Assembly: GCF_050920705.1 (NCBI RefSeq)
Contig: NZ_CP154799.1
Span: 2,480,001-2,544,000 of the forward strand
Length of the DNA stretch: 64,000 bases
DNA from: Regnicoccus_A sp014224355
Lineage (GTDB): Bacteria; Cyanobacteriota; Cyanobacteriia; PCC-6307; Cyanobiaceae
Direction of reading: 5' to 3'
Below are positions 8,890 through 17,949 of this stretch, piece after piece; the stretch's first letter is position 1; each line of letters starts with the position of its first letter. The notes under the pieces were generated by a model that made no database searches, was not told the origin of the DNA, and worked only from the letters and a program-made list of their open reading frames with translations. The position numbers and the translations under genes were made by a program.

Positions 8890-9869
8890 TCAGGGCTCCA
8901 GCGTCAGCACGGCCACCGGGCGGGGACTGAGCACCCCGTCTTCCAGCACCAGCCGCAACCATTCGATTTCCCAGGGCTGGCCTCCATCCGCGATGGTTTC
9001 AGGCAGCGTCAGCTTCAGGCCCAGGCTGAGGGGCTCCCTCACCTTGAGGTGGAGCACTTCGTTCACGTTCAACCAGTGGTCACCGTCGCTGGAATGGGCC
9101 GCCACCGGCAAGAGGCGCCTGAAGACCAGGCGCGAGCGGCCGAGGGCATCGCTGGCCTCCAGCTGCAGCTCCGCCATCAGCCGGGGGGCGTTTGGACCGG
9201 CGTCGCTGGAGGGACGCTCGTAGCGGGCCCGCAGCTCCATACGCACCAGGCCAGCCCCCCCAGCCGGCAGCGCAGGCGCACGCGGTTGTCCTCCAGGCGC
9301 AGCACCTTGCGCAGGCGGCAGTTGCGGTAGATGGACCTCATGGCGATCCCCGCCATCAACAGCGTCACCAGGGCGGTGAACCAGAGCAACGGGGCGTCGA
9401 CGCTGTGGTTGCGCACCTCCAACCGCACCAGCAAGGGGCTCTCCAGGGGGCGGCCGGCTGTGTCGAGCAGATCCTCGAGCGTGAGCCGCAGCAGGTAGGC
9501 CCCCAATCGCGGCGGCCGCAGGGACAGCCGCAGGCCGGCGTCGCTCTCCTCCCAGCGACCGCTCTCGCCCCCCTCCGACCAGATGCCGGTCTCGCGCCAG
9601 CCGTCTTTCGCCAGCTCCAGCACGGTGGCCCCGCCGGCATCGAGCAGCTCCACCCCCAGACCCATGGCGGTGTTCAGCGGCAGCTCGGCCTGCAGCTTGA
9701 TCAGCGGACTGCCGAACCAGCCTGATTCCAGGCGCAGAGGTTCGCTGGTGCTCGACTGCTCGGGTGCCACCGCGATCTGCTGGCGCTGGGGCCGCTCCAG
9801 CAGAGACATCAGCAGGACCAGCAGAGGGATGAGGGGCAACAGCCCCAGCAGCAGCGGCCAACGCCGCAC
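8890..9869 (-). CDS. Two-helix membrane protein with beta-rich domains (frameshifted)
   Basis: Read through one frameshift this is a protein of about 325 residues. It has an N-terminal helix (WPLLLGLLPLIPLLVLLMSLL), a beta-rich extracytoplasmic domain (LRLESGWFGSPLIKLQAELPL onward), a second helix (APLLWFTALVTLLMAGIAM) and a cytoplasmic beta-rich domain ending PRPVAVLTLEP. The frame breaks at the C7 run 9255-9261 (plus strand); one more base restores the downstream frame. The GTG at 9869, behind a GGGAG, is preferred because it places the first helix at the N-terminus and avoids overlap with the divergent DUF350 gene. It is first in the minus-strand cassette leading to SpeE and DUF4178. I recognise no named family. 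Confidence 0.65.
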
Positions 9870-9933
9870 ATCTCCCGGCCCGGGCCGTGAACCGGAGCGG
9901 TCCTTAGCCTGAACGGCGCGTCGGGATGCCGCC

Positions 9934-10143
9934 TTGGTCAAACCCCTGCTCCAGCTCCTGCTGACGGTCGGGTGGACCGTCGTCGGGGTCATCCTCATCT
10001 ATGCGGGCCTCGTGTTGTTCGACAAGCTCTCCCCGATCGACTACCGCGCTGAAATCCGCAAGGGCAACGTGGCGGCCGGCGTGGTTCAGGGGGCCGTGAT
10101 CCTCGCCATCGCCGCGGTGGTGGTGGGCATCCTCACCACCTGA
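9934..10143 (+). CDS. DUF350 (YjfL-like) membrane protein
   Basis: A 69-residue protein with two membrane helices (LLQLLLTVGWTVVGVILIYAGLVLFD and AAGVVQGAVILAIAAVVVGIL) separated by a short polar loop (KLSPIDYRAEIRKGNVA). This matches one DUF350/YjfL repeat unit; many family members carry two or more. It starts with TTG, since no ATG or GTG fits this frame nearby. It is divergent from the SpeE/DUF4178 operon, sharing an intergenic region of about 65 bases, and ends 16 bases before the helicase gene. The DUF350-SpeE-DUF4178 association is known; the molecular role is not. Confidence 0.78.
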   Translation: MVKPLLQLLLTVGWTVVGVILIYAGLVLFDKLSPIDYRAEIRKGNVAAGVVQGAVILAIAAVVVGILTT

Positions 10144-10159
10144 GCCACCACCACCCGCC

Positions 10160-12661
10160 TTGCCATCCCAGCCCGCTGCGCTCGAGCCGATCGAGGCCTG
10201 GTTCCGCCGGAAGGGCTGGCGCCCCCTGCCCTTTCAGCGCCAGTGCTGGAAGGCCTACCTGCGCGGGCAGAACGGCCTGATTCAGGTGCCCACCGGCGCC
10301 GGCAAGACCTACGCGGCCGTGATGGGGCCGATCGCGTCGATGCTGGCGAACCCGGCTCCGGGCCTGCGCCTGCTCTACCTCACCCCCCTGCGCGCCCTCA
10401 GCCGCGACCTGGCCCTGGCGATCCGCGAGCCGATCGAGGCCATGGGCTGGCCGCTGACGCTGGGCATCCGCAACGGTGACACCGCCAGCGCCGAGCGCAG
10501 CCGTCAGCTCGCTCAGCCGCCCCAGATCCTGATCACCACGCCGGAATCGCTCTCGGTGCTGCTGGCGAACCGCACCGCGGCGCAGCTGTTCGCGGGGCTC
10601 GAAACGGTGATTCTCGACGAATGGCACGAGCTGATGGGCAGCAAGCGCGGCACCCAGACCGAGCTGGCCCTGAGCTGGCTGCGGGGGCAGCGCCCGGGGC
10701 TGCGCACCTGGGCGATCAGCGCCACCATCGGCAACCTGGAGGAGGCCGCCCGGGCAGCGGTGGGAGTTGGCGCGGCGACGGACCCCCTGCTGGTGCGGGC
10801 GCGGGTGCGACGGGGCACGGAGATTCGCAGCCTGCTGCCGGAGTCGATCGATGGCTTCCCCTGGGGGGGACACCTGGGCCTGCGCATGTACGAGGAGCTG
10901 GTGGCGGCCATGGATCCGGCCATCTCCACCCTGCTGTTCACCAACACGCGCAACCAGGCGGAGCGCTGGCACCAGTGCCTGCGTTACGCCTGCCCCGAGA
11001 TGGAGGACGGTCTGGCCCTGCATCACGGCTCAATCGACCGGGCCGAGCGCGAGGCGATCGAGGCCGGGGTGAAGGCAGGGGACGTGCGCTGGGTGGTCTG
11101 CACCAGTTCTCTGGATCTGGGGGTCGACTTTCAGCCGGTGGAGCGGGTGGTGCAGATCGGCAGTGCCAAGAACCTGGCGCGGTTGCTGCAGCGGGCCGGC
11201 CGCTCGGCCCACAACCCCGGCGGCACCTCCCAGGTGCTGTTCATGCCCACCAACGCCCTGGAGCTGCTCGAGGTGTCGGCGATGCGGCGGGGGCTGGGGG
11301 AGGGGCTGGTGGAAACCCGCCGGCCGCCGCTGGCGCCGCTGGATGTGCTTCTGCAGCACCTCACCAGCCTGGCCTGCGGACCGGGCTTCGAGCCGGAGCG
11401 GGAGCTGGAGCGGGTGCGCAGCAGCTGGAGCTACCGCAACCTCGATGGGGCCAGCTGGCAATGGTGCCTGCGCTTTCTGGAGTACGGCGGCGACTGCCTC
11501 GGCGCCTACCCCCGCTTTCGCAAGCTGGAGCGGGAGGAGCCCTGCCTGTACCGCGTCAAGGATCCCGCCATCGCCCGCCTGCACCGCCTGGGAATCGGCA
11601 CGATCACCTCCAGCAGTTCGATCAGCGTCAAGGTGGTGCGCGGCGCCACCCTCGGCCATGTGGAGGAAGGGTTCATCTCGCGTCTGAAGCCGGGTGATGT
11701 GTTCTTTTTTGCCGGACGGCAGCTGGAGTTCGTGCGGCTGCGCGACATGACTGCCCTGGTGAAGGCCAGCACCCGCAAGAGCCGCACGGTGCCCGCCTGG
11801 GCCGGGGGCCAGATGGCCCTCTCGGATCTGCTCAGCGTTCACCTGCGCCGGGAAGTGCACCGCTGTGCCGGGGCCATCCAGGCGGCGGAACCTGCGGCGT
11901 GTCGAGCCCACGATCACCGGCTCGACACGCCCGAACTGCGGGCCCTGGAGCCCCTGCTGCGCCGCCAGGCCGACCTCTCGCGGCTGCCCCGGGAGAATCA
12001 GTTCCTGGTGGAGGTGACCCGCAGCCGCGAGGGCAGCCACCTGTTCGCTTACCCCTTCGAGGGGCGCTTCGTGCATGAGGGCCTGGGCTTCCTCTGGGCC
12101 GGACGCCTCACCCGGATCCAGTCGGCCACCATCACGGTGTCGGTGAACGATTACGGCTTCGAGCTGCTGGCCCCCCGCGGCTACCCCTTCGAAGCCCTCT
12201 ACGAGGCCTGGAGCGACGCCCTGCTCGACCAGGGGGAGCTGGAAGCGGATCTGGAGGCCTCGATCAACCTCTCCGAGCTCTGCCGCCGCCGCTTCCGCTC
12301 CATCGCCCAGATTGCCGGCCTGGTGGTCAACGGCTTTCCCGGACAGCGCAAGAGCGGCGGCCAGCTGCAGATCAGCGCCGCTCTGCTCTTCGATGTGTTC
12401 AGCCGCCATGATCCCGGCAACCGCCTGCTGGAGCAGGCGCGCCGGGAAGTGATGGACGAGCAGCTGGAACTGGGCCGCCTGCGCCAGGCCCTCGATCGCC
12501 TCAGCCGAGCCCAGCGGCTGCTGGAGCGCACACCACGACCCGGCCCCTTCGCGTTCCCGTTGCTCGTGGAGCGCCTGAACAACCGGATGAGCAACGAGTC
12601 GGTGCTGGAGCGGGTGCAACGGCTGGTGGCCGAAGCCAGAAAAGCCGAAGACGACGGCTGA
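10160..12661 (+). CDS. Ligase-associated Lhr-type DEXH-box DNA helicase
   Basis: An 833-residue superfamily 2 helicase of the Lhr-core type. Motifs in order: Walker A VPTGAGKTY (near residue 45), TPLRALSRD, TTPESL, motif II ILDEWHEL, motif III ISAT, then CTSSLDLGVDF and motif VI LLQRAGRSAH. An Lhr-specific C-terminal domain of about 400 residues follows. This group is named ligase-associated because it usually sits with an ATP-dependent ligase, an MBL-fold exonuclease and the PdeM phosphoesterase. Ligase and PdeM are both in this window within 12 kb; the MBL exonuclease is not. The start appears to be TTG at 10160. Confidence 0.9.
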   Translation: MPSQPAALEPIEAWFRRKGWRPLPFQRQCWKAYLRGQNGLIQVPTGAGKTYAAVMGPIASMLANPAPGLRLLYLTPLRALSRDLALAIREPIEAMGWPLTLGIRNGDTASAERSRQLAQPPQILITTPESLSVLLANRTAAQLFAGLETVILDEWHELMGSKRGTQTELALSWLRGQRPGLRTWAISATIGNLEEAARAAVGVGAATDPLLVRARVRRGTEIRSLLPESIDGFPWGGHLGLRMYEELVAAMDPAISTLLFTNTRNQAERWHQCLRYACPEMEDGLALHHGSIDRAEREAIEAGVKAGDVRWVVCTSSLDLGVDFQPVERVVQIGSAKNLARLLQRAGRSAHNPGGTSQVLFMPTNALELLEVSAMRRGLGEGLVETRRPPLAPLDVLLQHLTSLACGPGFEPERELERVRSSWSYRNLDGASWQWCLRFLEYGGDCLGAYPRFRKLEREEPCLYRVKDPAIARLHRLGIGTITSSSSISVKVVRGATLGHVEEGFISRLKPGDVFFFAGRQLEFVRLRDMTALVKASTRKSRTVPAWAGGQMALSDLLSVHLRREVHRCAGAIQAAEPAACRAHDHRLDTPELRALEPLLRRQADLSRLPRENQFLVEVTRSREGSHLFAYPFEGRFVHEGLGFLWAGRLTRIQSATITVSVNDYGFELLAPRGYPFEALYEAWSDALLDQGELEADLEASINLSELCRRRFRSIAQIAGLVVNGFPGQRKSGGQLQISAALLFDVFSRHDPGNRLLEQARREVMDEQLELGRLRQALDRLSRAQRLLERTPRPGPFAFPLLVERLNNRMSNESVLERVQRLVAEARKAEDDG

Positions 12662-12687
12662 GCAATGCCAGCTCTGGAAGGCCCAAC

Positions 12688-12768
12688 TCAGACTTTGCTC
12701 AGTTTCTTGACGATCCAGTTCATCAGCACCAGGGAACCCACCAGGGCGATCAGCAGGGCGATGGTCAT
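12688..12768 (-). CDS. 26-residue single-helix membrane peptide
   Basis: An ATG ORF of 26 residues that is almost entirely one membrane helix followed by a basic end (ALLIALVGSLVLMNWIVKKLSKV). It resembles in size and design the low-molecular-weight subunits of photosynthetic complexes, but does not match PetG, PetL, PetN, PsbM, PsbT or PsaM as I know them. No strong ribosome-binding site is visible. It sits between the helicase and a small conserved-looking gene. I treat it as a plausible small gene of unknown function. Confidence 0.4.
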   Translation of the reverse strand: MTIALLIALVGSLVLMNWIVKKLSKV

Positions 12769-12790
12769 GGGGGAAAGTCTTGTGGGGTGA

Positions 12791-13027
12791 TTATGTCGGG
12801 TCGCTGAGCAGGGAATCCACCAACACCGTTCCATCCCGCAGAAGCCGCGCCACGGTGAGGTTGTTCACCGGCTGATCGTGGCCACTTTCCAGCAGCCACT
12901 CGGCCATTTCCATGCGCAGGGCATAGGCGTCCTCGAATCGTTCGCGGCTCTCGAGGGCGTGCAGGCGGTACTCAAGCCAGTGGCGGGTTTCACCCGGAAG
13001 CTGGCGCTGGAGGCGTCGTCGAGTCAC
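12791..13027 (-). CDS. Small hypothetical protein (78 residues)
   Basis: A 78-residue soluble helical protein with the charged core GETRHWLEYRLHALESRERFEDAYALRMEMAEWLLE. The GTG at 13027 is chosen because composition before it (to 13117) is unlike protein and the highly charged, globular part begins there. No domain recognised. Its compact helical character suggests a small conserved picocyanobacterial protein, which I cannot confirm without a search. Confidence 0.55.
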   Translation of the reverse strand: MTRRRLQRQLPGETRHWLEYRLHALESRERFEDAYALRMEMAEWLLESGHDQPVNNLTVARLLRDGTVLVDSLLSDPT

Positions 13028-13131
13028 TAGAGCTCTCCATCCATGGCGGAATCCTGGCGGAGCGCCTTGCCTTTGGTGTAGCAAGAGGAACACATCCGGT
13101 TGGACACTGGTCACCACTGGATGCCGTTGTG

Positions 13132-13374
13132 ATGAGCCACCACTGGCTTGGGCCTGCCCTGGCGATCACCGCCCTGCTGGCCAGCACCCATGACACCCGC
13201 CACGACTGCCGCCTCTGGCGGAGCAGCCGCGGCCTGGAGCGGGTGGAGATCGCCAACCGCCTCGGTGCCGCCAACCTGCTCACAAAGGAGCACAACTTCG
13301 CTGTGGCCACCCCGGGAGAATCCCGAAGCCTCTACAGCAGCTCCGACATCCGGCGGCTCTGCGCGCTGTTGTGA
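13132..13374 (+). CDS. Small secreted hypothetical protein
   Basis: An 80-residue protein with a short hydrophobic N-terminus (HHWLGPALAITALLAST) that could be a signal peptide, then a polar part with two cysteines (HDCRLWRSSRG and IRRLCALL) able to form a disulfide. GTG 13129 and ATG 13132 are both possible; ATG is chosen. It faces the iron-sulfur membrane fusion gene tail to tail. No family recognised. Confidence 0.45.
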   Translation: MSHHWLGPALAITALLASTHDTRHDCRLWRSSRGLERVEIANRLGAANLLTKEHNFAVATPGESRSLYSSSDIRRLCALL

Positions 13375-13405
13375 AGGCGAGGGGCATCCTGGCGCCACGG
13401 CCTGC

Positions 13406-15531
13406 CTAACCCGCCACCAGCCAGCGCCCCCCCGCCCCCAGCGCCAGGGCAGCGGCGCTGCCCCACCACAGGGCCGCCCCCCTGTTCAGCAGCAGGCGGC
13501 GCAGCAACACCAGCGAGCTGCCCACCCCCACCAGCAGCACCAGGCTCTGGCAGAAGGCGATCACGTGGTGATCAGCGCTCCAGCCGGGAAGTGGCTGCTG
13601 GAAGGTGACCGGCAGCCAAAGGCCCGCTTCCGCCATCCCCACCGGCAGATGCCGCGCCAGCAACAGGGCCCAGAGCAGAGGCAACAGCCCATAGAGCCCG
13701 AGGCGCAGGCGCCGGGCGGCCCTGCCCGCCGGCGTCAGCCAGCTCCCGAGCCGAAGCGCAACCAGCGCCAGGGCCGAGGGCAGCGCCAGGGCAAGGGCGG
13801 CGAAGGCCAGGCGCGGCAGCAGGGGGCCCGCCTGCAGGCTCTCGGGGGCCAGGGGCAGTCCCCCGAGCAGGCGATCCCAGAACTTCAGGCAGACGCCGCC
13901 GGCCAGCACCAGGATCAGACCCGCCTCACCGTCGGGCGGGGCCATCTCCCGCTGCAGGTCGGCGGCGGGAGGCCGCAGGCTCAGTTGCACGGAGCGGTGC
14001 GGGCAGGCCTGGGCGCAGGTGAGGCAGAGCACGCAGTTGCGATTGTCGTCGAGATGGGCCGGATGGGTGCCGAGGGGGCAGCCGGCCGTGGCCAGACCCT
14101 CACCGTCGGCGGGGCCGCCCTTGAAGCAGGCATAGGTGCTGCAGCTGCCGCTGCAGGTGCCCACCTGGGCGCGCAGCTCCAGCACAGAAAGCTTGGCGAA
14201 CAGGCCGTTCATTCCCCCCACCGGGCAGAGATAACGGCACCAGAAGCGCTTCTCGAAGCGCAGGGAACCGACCACGGCCCCGGCGGTGATCAGCAGCAGC
14301 AGGCAGCTGCTCAGCCGGGCGCTGTTCTCCAGATCCGCCAGCTCCTCCCAGAGCAGGATCGCGGCGAAGCCGGAGGCCAGGGCCGGCGCGGCCCAGCGGT
14401 CGGTCTCCCCCTCGGCCAGCGGGCCGGCTGCCAACCGAGCGCAGCGGCCAGCCGCTGGCCGATCTCACCCCAGACCATGAACGGGCAGAAGGAGCACCAG
14501 AGGCGGCCCACCAGGGGATACCCCAGCAGGATCAGGGGCCACCACCAGGCCCAGAACAGATTCAGTGCCCCATTGTGGGCGCGATCCTGGGGGCCGAGCC
14601 ACAACCACAGGTTCACCAGCACGAACAGCCAGCTCACCAGACCGAACAGAAGGGCCTTCCAGAGCCGTGGCGAGCGCATCCAGGTGCGCAGGGCCGGCTT
14701 CCAGCGCCAGAGGTCGAAGCGTGGGCGGCTCTGGCGGGAGGGCAGCCAGAACACCTCTTCCGGCAGCTCCGGCGGTGGCTCGCCCTCGCTGGGCACCGGC
14801 AGCTGGCGAAGGGCCCGCTCCACCAGGTCCTCCAGCTCGCGCACATTGCCGGGGAAGTCGTGGGTCTGCAGGCGCCGGATCAGCTCCGTGCCCACCACCG
14901 GTGCCACCGGCCAGCCCAGGGCCCGGCTCTTGAGGCGCAGGTCGTAGCGAAGCCAGTCGCCAAGGTCCTGCCGCCGCACCCGCAGCGGCGGCACGCGGAT
15001 CAGCGTGCAGGCGCGCTCGAAGCCGGGCACCACCGACTCGGTGGTGAAGAACACCCGACCCGGGAAGTGGCGGGGGGCTGCGCCGGGATCCGGGGGCTGC
15101 CAGCGGCCGCTGCCGGCCAGCTCCAGAAGGGCAGGCAGCAGCTGGGGGTCGACGCGGTCGAGCTTGTCGATCAGCAGGGCCCCCACCTGCGGATCCTCCA
15201 GCAGGGAGCCTTCACCGCCACGGCCGGCACTGCCGAACAACTCAGCGCCATCGCCGCGCAGCACCGCCCCATCGAGCTGCACCATCAGCGTCCTCCGGGA
15301 GGGGGAGCCGAAATGGATCAGCGCGGCGATGTTGTCCTTCTCCAGGCCGGGCTCGCCGCTGATCAGCAGGGCACCGCCATCGGGATCCTGGGAGGCCTCC
15401 CGCACCGCCTCGCGCAGGGAACGGGCATAGCGGCTGTCGCCGACGATGCCGCGGCGGGCGCGGCCCACCAGATAAGGCGCCAGACGGAGCAGGCTGTCAG
15501 CCACCGGCATTCCATCCCCGTGAAGCTCCAT
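13406..15531 (-). CDS. NtrC-type AAA+ domain fused to NosR/NapH-like 4Fe-4S membrane protein (frameshifted)
   Basis: Read through one shift this gives about 708 residues. The N-terminal 270 residues look like a sigma-54-activator AAA+ domain, but the Walker A is degenerate (GEPGLEKDN) and Walker B is LLIDKLDRV. The C-terminal lid motif HDFPGNVRELEDLVERAL is well kept. Membrane helices follow with NosR/NapH-type motifs CSFCPFMVWGE and CRYLCPVGG, a cysteine-rich region (CSGSCSTYACFKGG), a ferredoxin-like CVLCLTCAQACPH, and more helices. The frame changes near 14421-14423, where one more base joins QPA to PLAEGETDRW. Cyanobacteria lack sigma-54, so the AAA+ part is unlikely to activate transcription. 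An electron-transfer role at the membrane is inferred. Confidence 0.75.
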
Positions 15532-15563
15532 TCTGCGGGGAGGATTTGCACCGCACCCACCGC

Positions 15564-16145
15564 ATGACCCTCACCCTCCACGGCGGAGCCCGCTCGAGGG
15601 CCTCGATGCCCCGCTGGTATCTGGCCGAGAAAGCGATCCCCTACACCTGGCACCTCCTCGACATGCAGGCCGGTGAACACCGGCAGGAGGCCTTTCTGGC
15701 GATCAATCCCTTCGGCAAGGTGCCGGTCCTCGAGGACAGCGCCGCCCGCGACCCCGGCGGGGAACCCCTGCGCCTGTTCGAGAGCGGCGCGATCCTGCTC
15801 TATCTCGCTGATCGCTACGGCCAGGAGTTCTCGACCCCCGAGCAGCGGGCCCTGGCGGAGCAGTGGGTGCTGTTCGCCAATGCCACCCTGGCCACGGCCC
15901 TGTTCGTGGAAAGTGCCAGGGAGCGGGAATTCCCACGGCTGATGGCCGCCCTCGACAAGCTCCTGGCCAAAGGGAGCCCCCTGCTCGGTGAGGTCTGGGG
16001 TGTGGCCGATTGTGCGGTGAACGCTCACCTGGCCTATCTGCCGGTCTTCTTCCCCCAGCTCGATCTGAGCCCGTACCCGGCGGTTCAGGCCACGATCGAG
16101 GCCACCCGCGCCCGGCCCGCCTACCAGGCGGCGATGGCCACCTGA
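15564..16145 (+). CDS. Glutathione S-transferase family protein
   Basis: A 193-residue GST-fold protein. The N-terminal thioredoxin-like domain carries RSRASMPRWYLAEKAIPY and the cis-proline/substrate segment NPFGKVPVLEDS, then the glutathione-contacting FESGAILLYLAD. The C-terminal helical domain has the N-capping motif WGVADCAVNAHLAYLP. ATG 15564 is chosen since the thioredoxin fold begins immediately. It is divergent from the iron-sulfur fusion gene and 14 bases before pdeM. Substrate is unknown; detoxification or redox roles are usual. Confidence 0.85.
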   Translation: MTLTLHGGARSRASMPRWYLAEKAIPYTWHLLDMQAGEHRQEAFLAINPFGKVPVLEDSAARDPGGEPLRLFESGAILLYLADRYGQEFSTPEQRALAEQWVLFANATLATALFVESAREREFPRLMAALDKLLAKGSPLLGEVWGVADCAVNAHLAYLPVFFPQLDLSPYPAVQATIEATRARPAYQAAMAT

Positions 16146-16159
16146 TCAGGGGCGCGGCG

Positions 16160-16867
16160 ATGACGGATCACCCCCTCGATCGTGCCCCCTTCCACTGGCG
16201 GGGGCACCGGCTGGAGCTGCTGGCGGCCAAGGCCCTCTGGGACCCTCAGCAACGGCTGCTGCTGCTGGCCGACCTGCACCTGGGCAAGGCCGAGACCTTC
16301 CAGAGCCATGGCATCGCCCTGCCCAGCGACGGGGATGCGGGCACCCTCAACGCCCTGCTGGCCCTGGCCCACCACTGGCAGCCCCGGGAGGTGGTGGTGC
16401 TTGGCGACCTGATCCACAGCCGGCTGGGCCTCACCGCCGAGCTGCGCCAGAAGCTCAGGGCCCTGCCCCAGCTGCTGGGCTGCCCACTGCGGCTGATCGG
16501 CGGCAACCACGAACAGGGCAGCTGGATCGAGGGCCTGCCCCAGGAGCCGGCCACGCCCCGTGGCCCCCTCTGGCTCAGCCATGGTCCCGAGGATCAGCCC
16601 CCGCCCGGGGCAGCCGATCACCTGCACATCTGCGGTCACCTGCACCCGGTGGCGCTGATCGGCGACCGCAGCGACCGTTTGCGACTGCCCTGTTTCAGCT
16701 ACGACGCCAGGAGTCAGCGGCTGCTGCTGCCCTCGTTCGGGCAGCTCACCGGCGGGCACCCCTGCGATCCACTTGAGCAGATCTGGCTGGTGGCCGACGG
16801 CGCCATCCTGCCCTGGCGGGAGTTCAGCCCTCGGCCGCCAGGGCGCGCACCACATCGCCGCGGGTGA
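16160..16867 (+). CDS. pdeM: Ligase-associated endonuclease/phosphoesterase PdeM
   Basis: A 235-residue calcineurin-like metallophosphoesterase with all metal-binding motifs: LLADLHLGKAETF (DxH), VVLGDLIHSR (GDxxH), LIGGNHEQG (GNHE), WLSHGP and ICGHLHPVAL (GHxH). This is the PdeM type that accompanies ATP-dependent ligases and Lhr helicases. It likely cleans 3' or branched DNA ends. The ATG at 16160 gives the usual N-terminus. Its 3' end overlaps the convergent CBS-domain gene by 44 bases. Confidence 0.85.
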   Translation: MTDHPLDRAPFHWRGHRLELLAAKALWDPQQRLLLLADLHLGKAETFQSHGIALPSDGDAGTLNALLALAHHWQPREVVVLGDLIHSRLGLTAELRQKLRALPQLLGCPLRLIGGNHEQGSWIEGLPQEPATPRGPLWLSHGPEDQPPPGAADHLHICGHLHPVALIGDRSDRLRLPCFSYDARSQRLLLPSFGQLTGGHPCDPLEQIWLVADGAILPWREFSPRPPGRAPHRRG

Positions 16868-17300
16868 GCACCCCCACCACGGTCTCACCCTCACGCACGA
16901 ACAGCCGCTGGGTGGAGCGGTCGTGCAGCAGCTTGGCGGCGGCCGCCAGAGACACGTCGGCGTTGCAGCTGTGGGGATGGCGGCCCATCACGTCGGCCAC
17001 CGTGTTGCCCAGTACCTGGTGCACCTGCTTGTCCCAGTCGAGGGGGTTGCGCAGGTAGATCACGGCATCGAGCAGCATCACGTAGGGACCGGCATCGAAG
17101 CCGCTCTCCCGCACCATCAGATCCTGTTCGCTGAGTTCGCCGATCAGGGCCCCCTGCCCATCGAGCACGGGCAGGCCGCTGATGTGGTGATCACTCATCA
17201 GCTTCACCGCGTCCTGCAGCGGCGTGGTCGGCGTCACCGACAGCACGGGTGTGGACATCGCATCGGCCACCCGTACGGTCCTTGGGGTGTCGGTGGTCAT
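16824..17300 (-). CDS. CBS domain-pair protein
   Basis: A 158-residue protein made of two CBS motifs: VADAMSTPVLSVTPTTPLQDAVKLMSDH... near residues 9-65, and VADVMGRHPHSCNADVSLAAAAKLLHDR... near 92-155. Together they form one Bateman module, a sensor for adenosine nucleotides or similar ligands. The stretch between them (GPYVMLLDAVIYL) is the usual linker of cyanobacterial CBS-only proteins. Its regulatory target is unknown. Confidence 0.88.
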   Translation of the reverse strand: MTTDTPRTVRVADAMSTPVLSVTPTTPLQDAVKLMSDHHISGLPVLDGQGALIGELSEQDLMVRESGFDAGPYVMLLDAVIYLRNPLDWDKQVHQVLGNTVADVMGRHPHSCNADVSLAAAAKLLHDRSTQRLFVREGETVVGVLTRGDVVRALAAEG

Positions 17301-17361
17301 CGGGGCAGAGCATCTGCAAGGGTTCTAGGCCAGCGTGGGGGAACGACCCGACCCCTCTCCG

Positions 17362-17949
17362 ATGCATTCCACCGCGTCCGAACCGCCAGGGCATCGACCC
17401 GCTGCGCCGCCATCTCGTCGCCTGGCAGACGGACTCACCGTGGCCCGGGCCTTGCTCGGACTGCCCCTGCTGCTGGCCCTCGTCGCAGGCCAGGCAGGGC
17501 TGGCGTGGGTTCTGCTGCTGCTGGGCGGCTTCAGCGACTGGGCCGACGGCTGGCTGGCCAGGCGCTCGGGCGGTGGCTCGGTCTGGGGAGCGCGGCTCGA
17601 CCCGCTCACCGACAAGATCCTGATCAGCGCACCCCTGCTCTGGCTGGCCAGGGAGGGGACCCTGCCCCTCTGGGCGGTCTGGCTGTTGCTGGCGCGGGAG
17701 TTGCTGATCTCCGGCTGGCGGGCCGGCCAGGCCAGCGGCGCCCCCGCCTCCCCGGCCGGCAAGGCGAAGACCGTGCTCCAGTTCGCGGCCCTGCTGCTTC
17801 TGCTCTGGCCCCTCACCTGGCCTCTGGCCAGCGGCCTGCGCAGCTTGGGCTGGTGGCTGTTCTGGCCGTCGCTGCTGATGGCGCTCAGCTCCGGCGCCAC
17901 CTACCTGCTGGCCGGCGTCAGCCGGCGAACAGAGCCTGATCGGAGCTGA
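17362..17949 (+). CDS. pgsA: CDP-diacylglycerol-glycerol-3-phosphate phosphatidyltransferase
   Basis: A 195-residue integral membrane CDP-alcohol phosphatidyltransferase. The catalytic motif D(x2)DG(x2)AR(x8)G(x3)D(x3)D is complete from DWADGWLARR to GARLDPLTD. Several helices follow (LLWLAREGTLPLWAVWLLLARELL). The enzyme makes phosphatidylglycerol phosphate, the precursor of phosphatidylglycerol, an essential thylakoid lipid. ATG 17362 is preferred to the GTG 27 bases earlier. Its 3' end overlaps the convergent epimerase gene by 32 bases. Confidence 0.88.
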   Translation: MHSTASEPPGHRPAAPPSRRLADGLTVARALLGLPLLLALVAGQAGLAWVLLLLGGFSDWADGWLARRSGGGSVWGARLDPLTDKILISAPLLWLAREGTLPLWAVWLLLARELLISGWRAGQASGAPASPAGKAKTVLQFAALLLLLWPLTWPLASGLRSLGWWLFWPSLLMALSSGATYLLAGVSRRTEPDRS

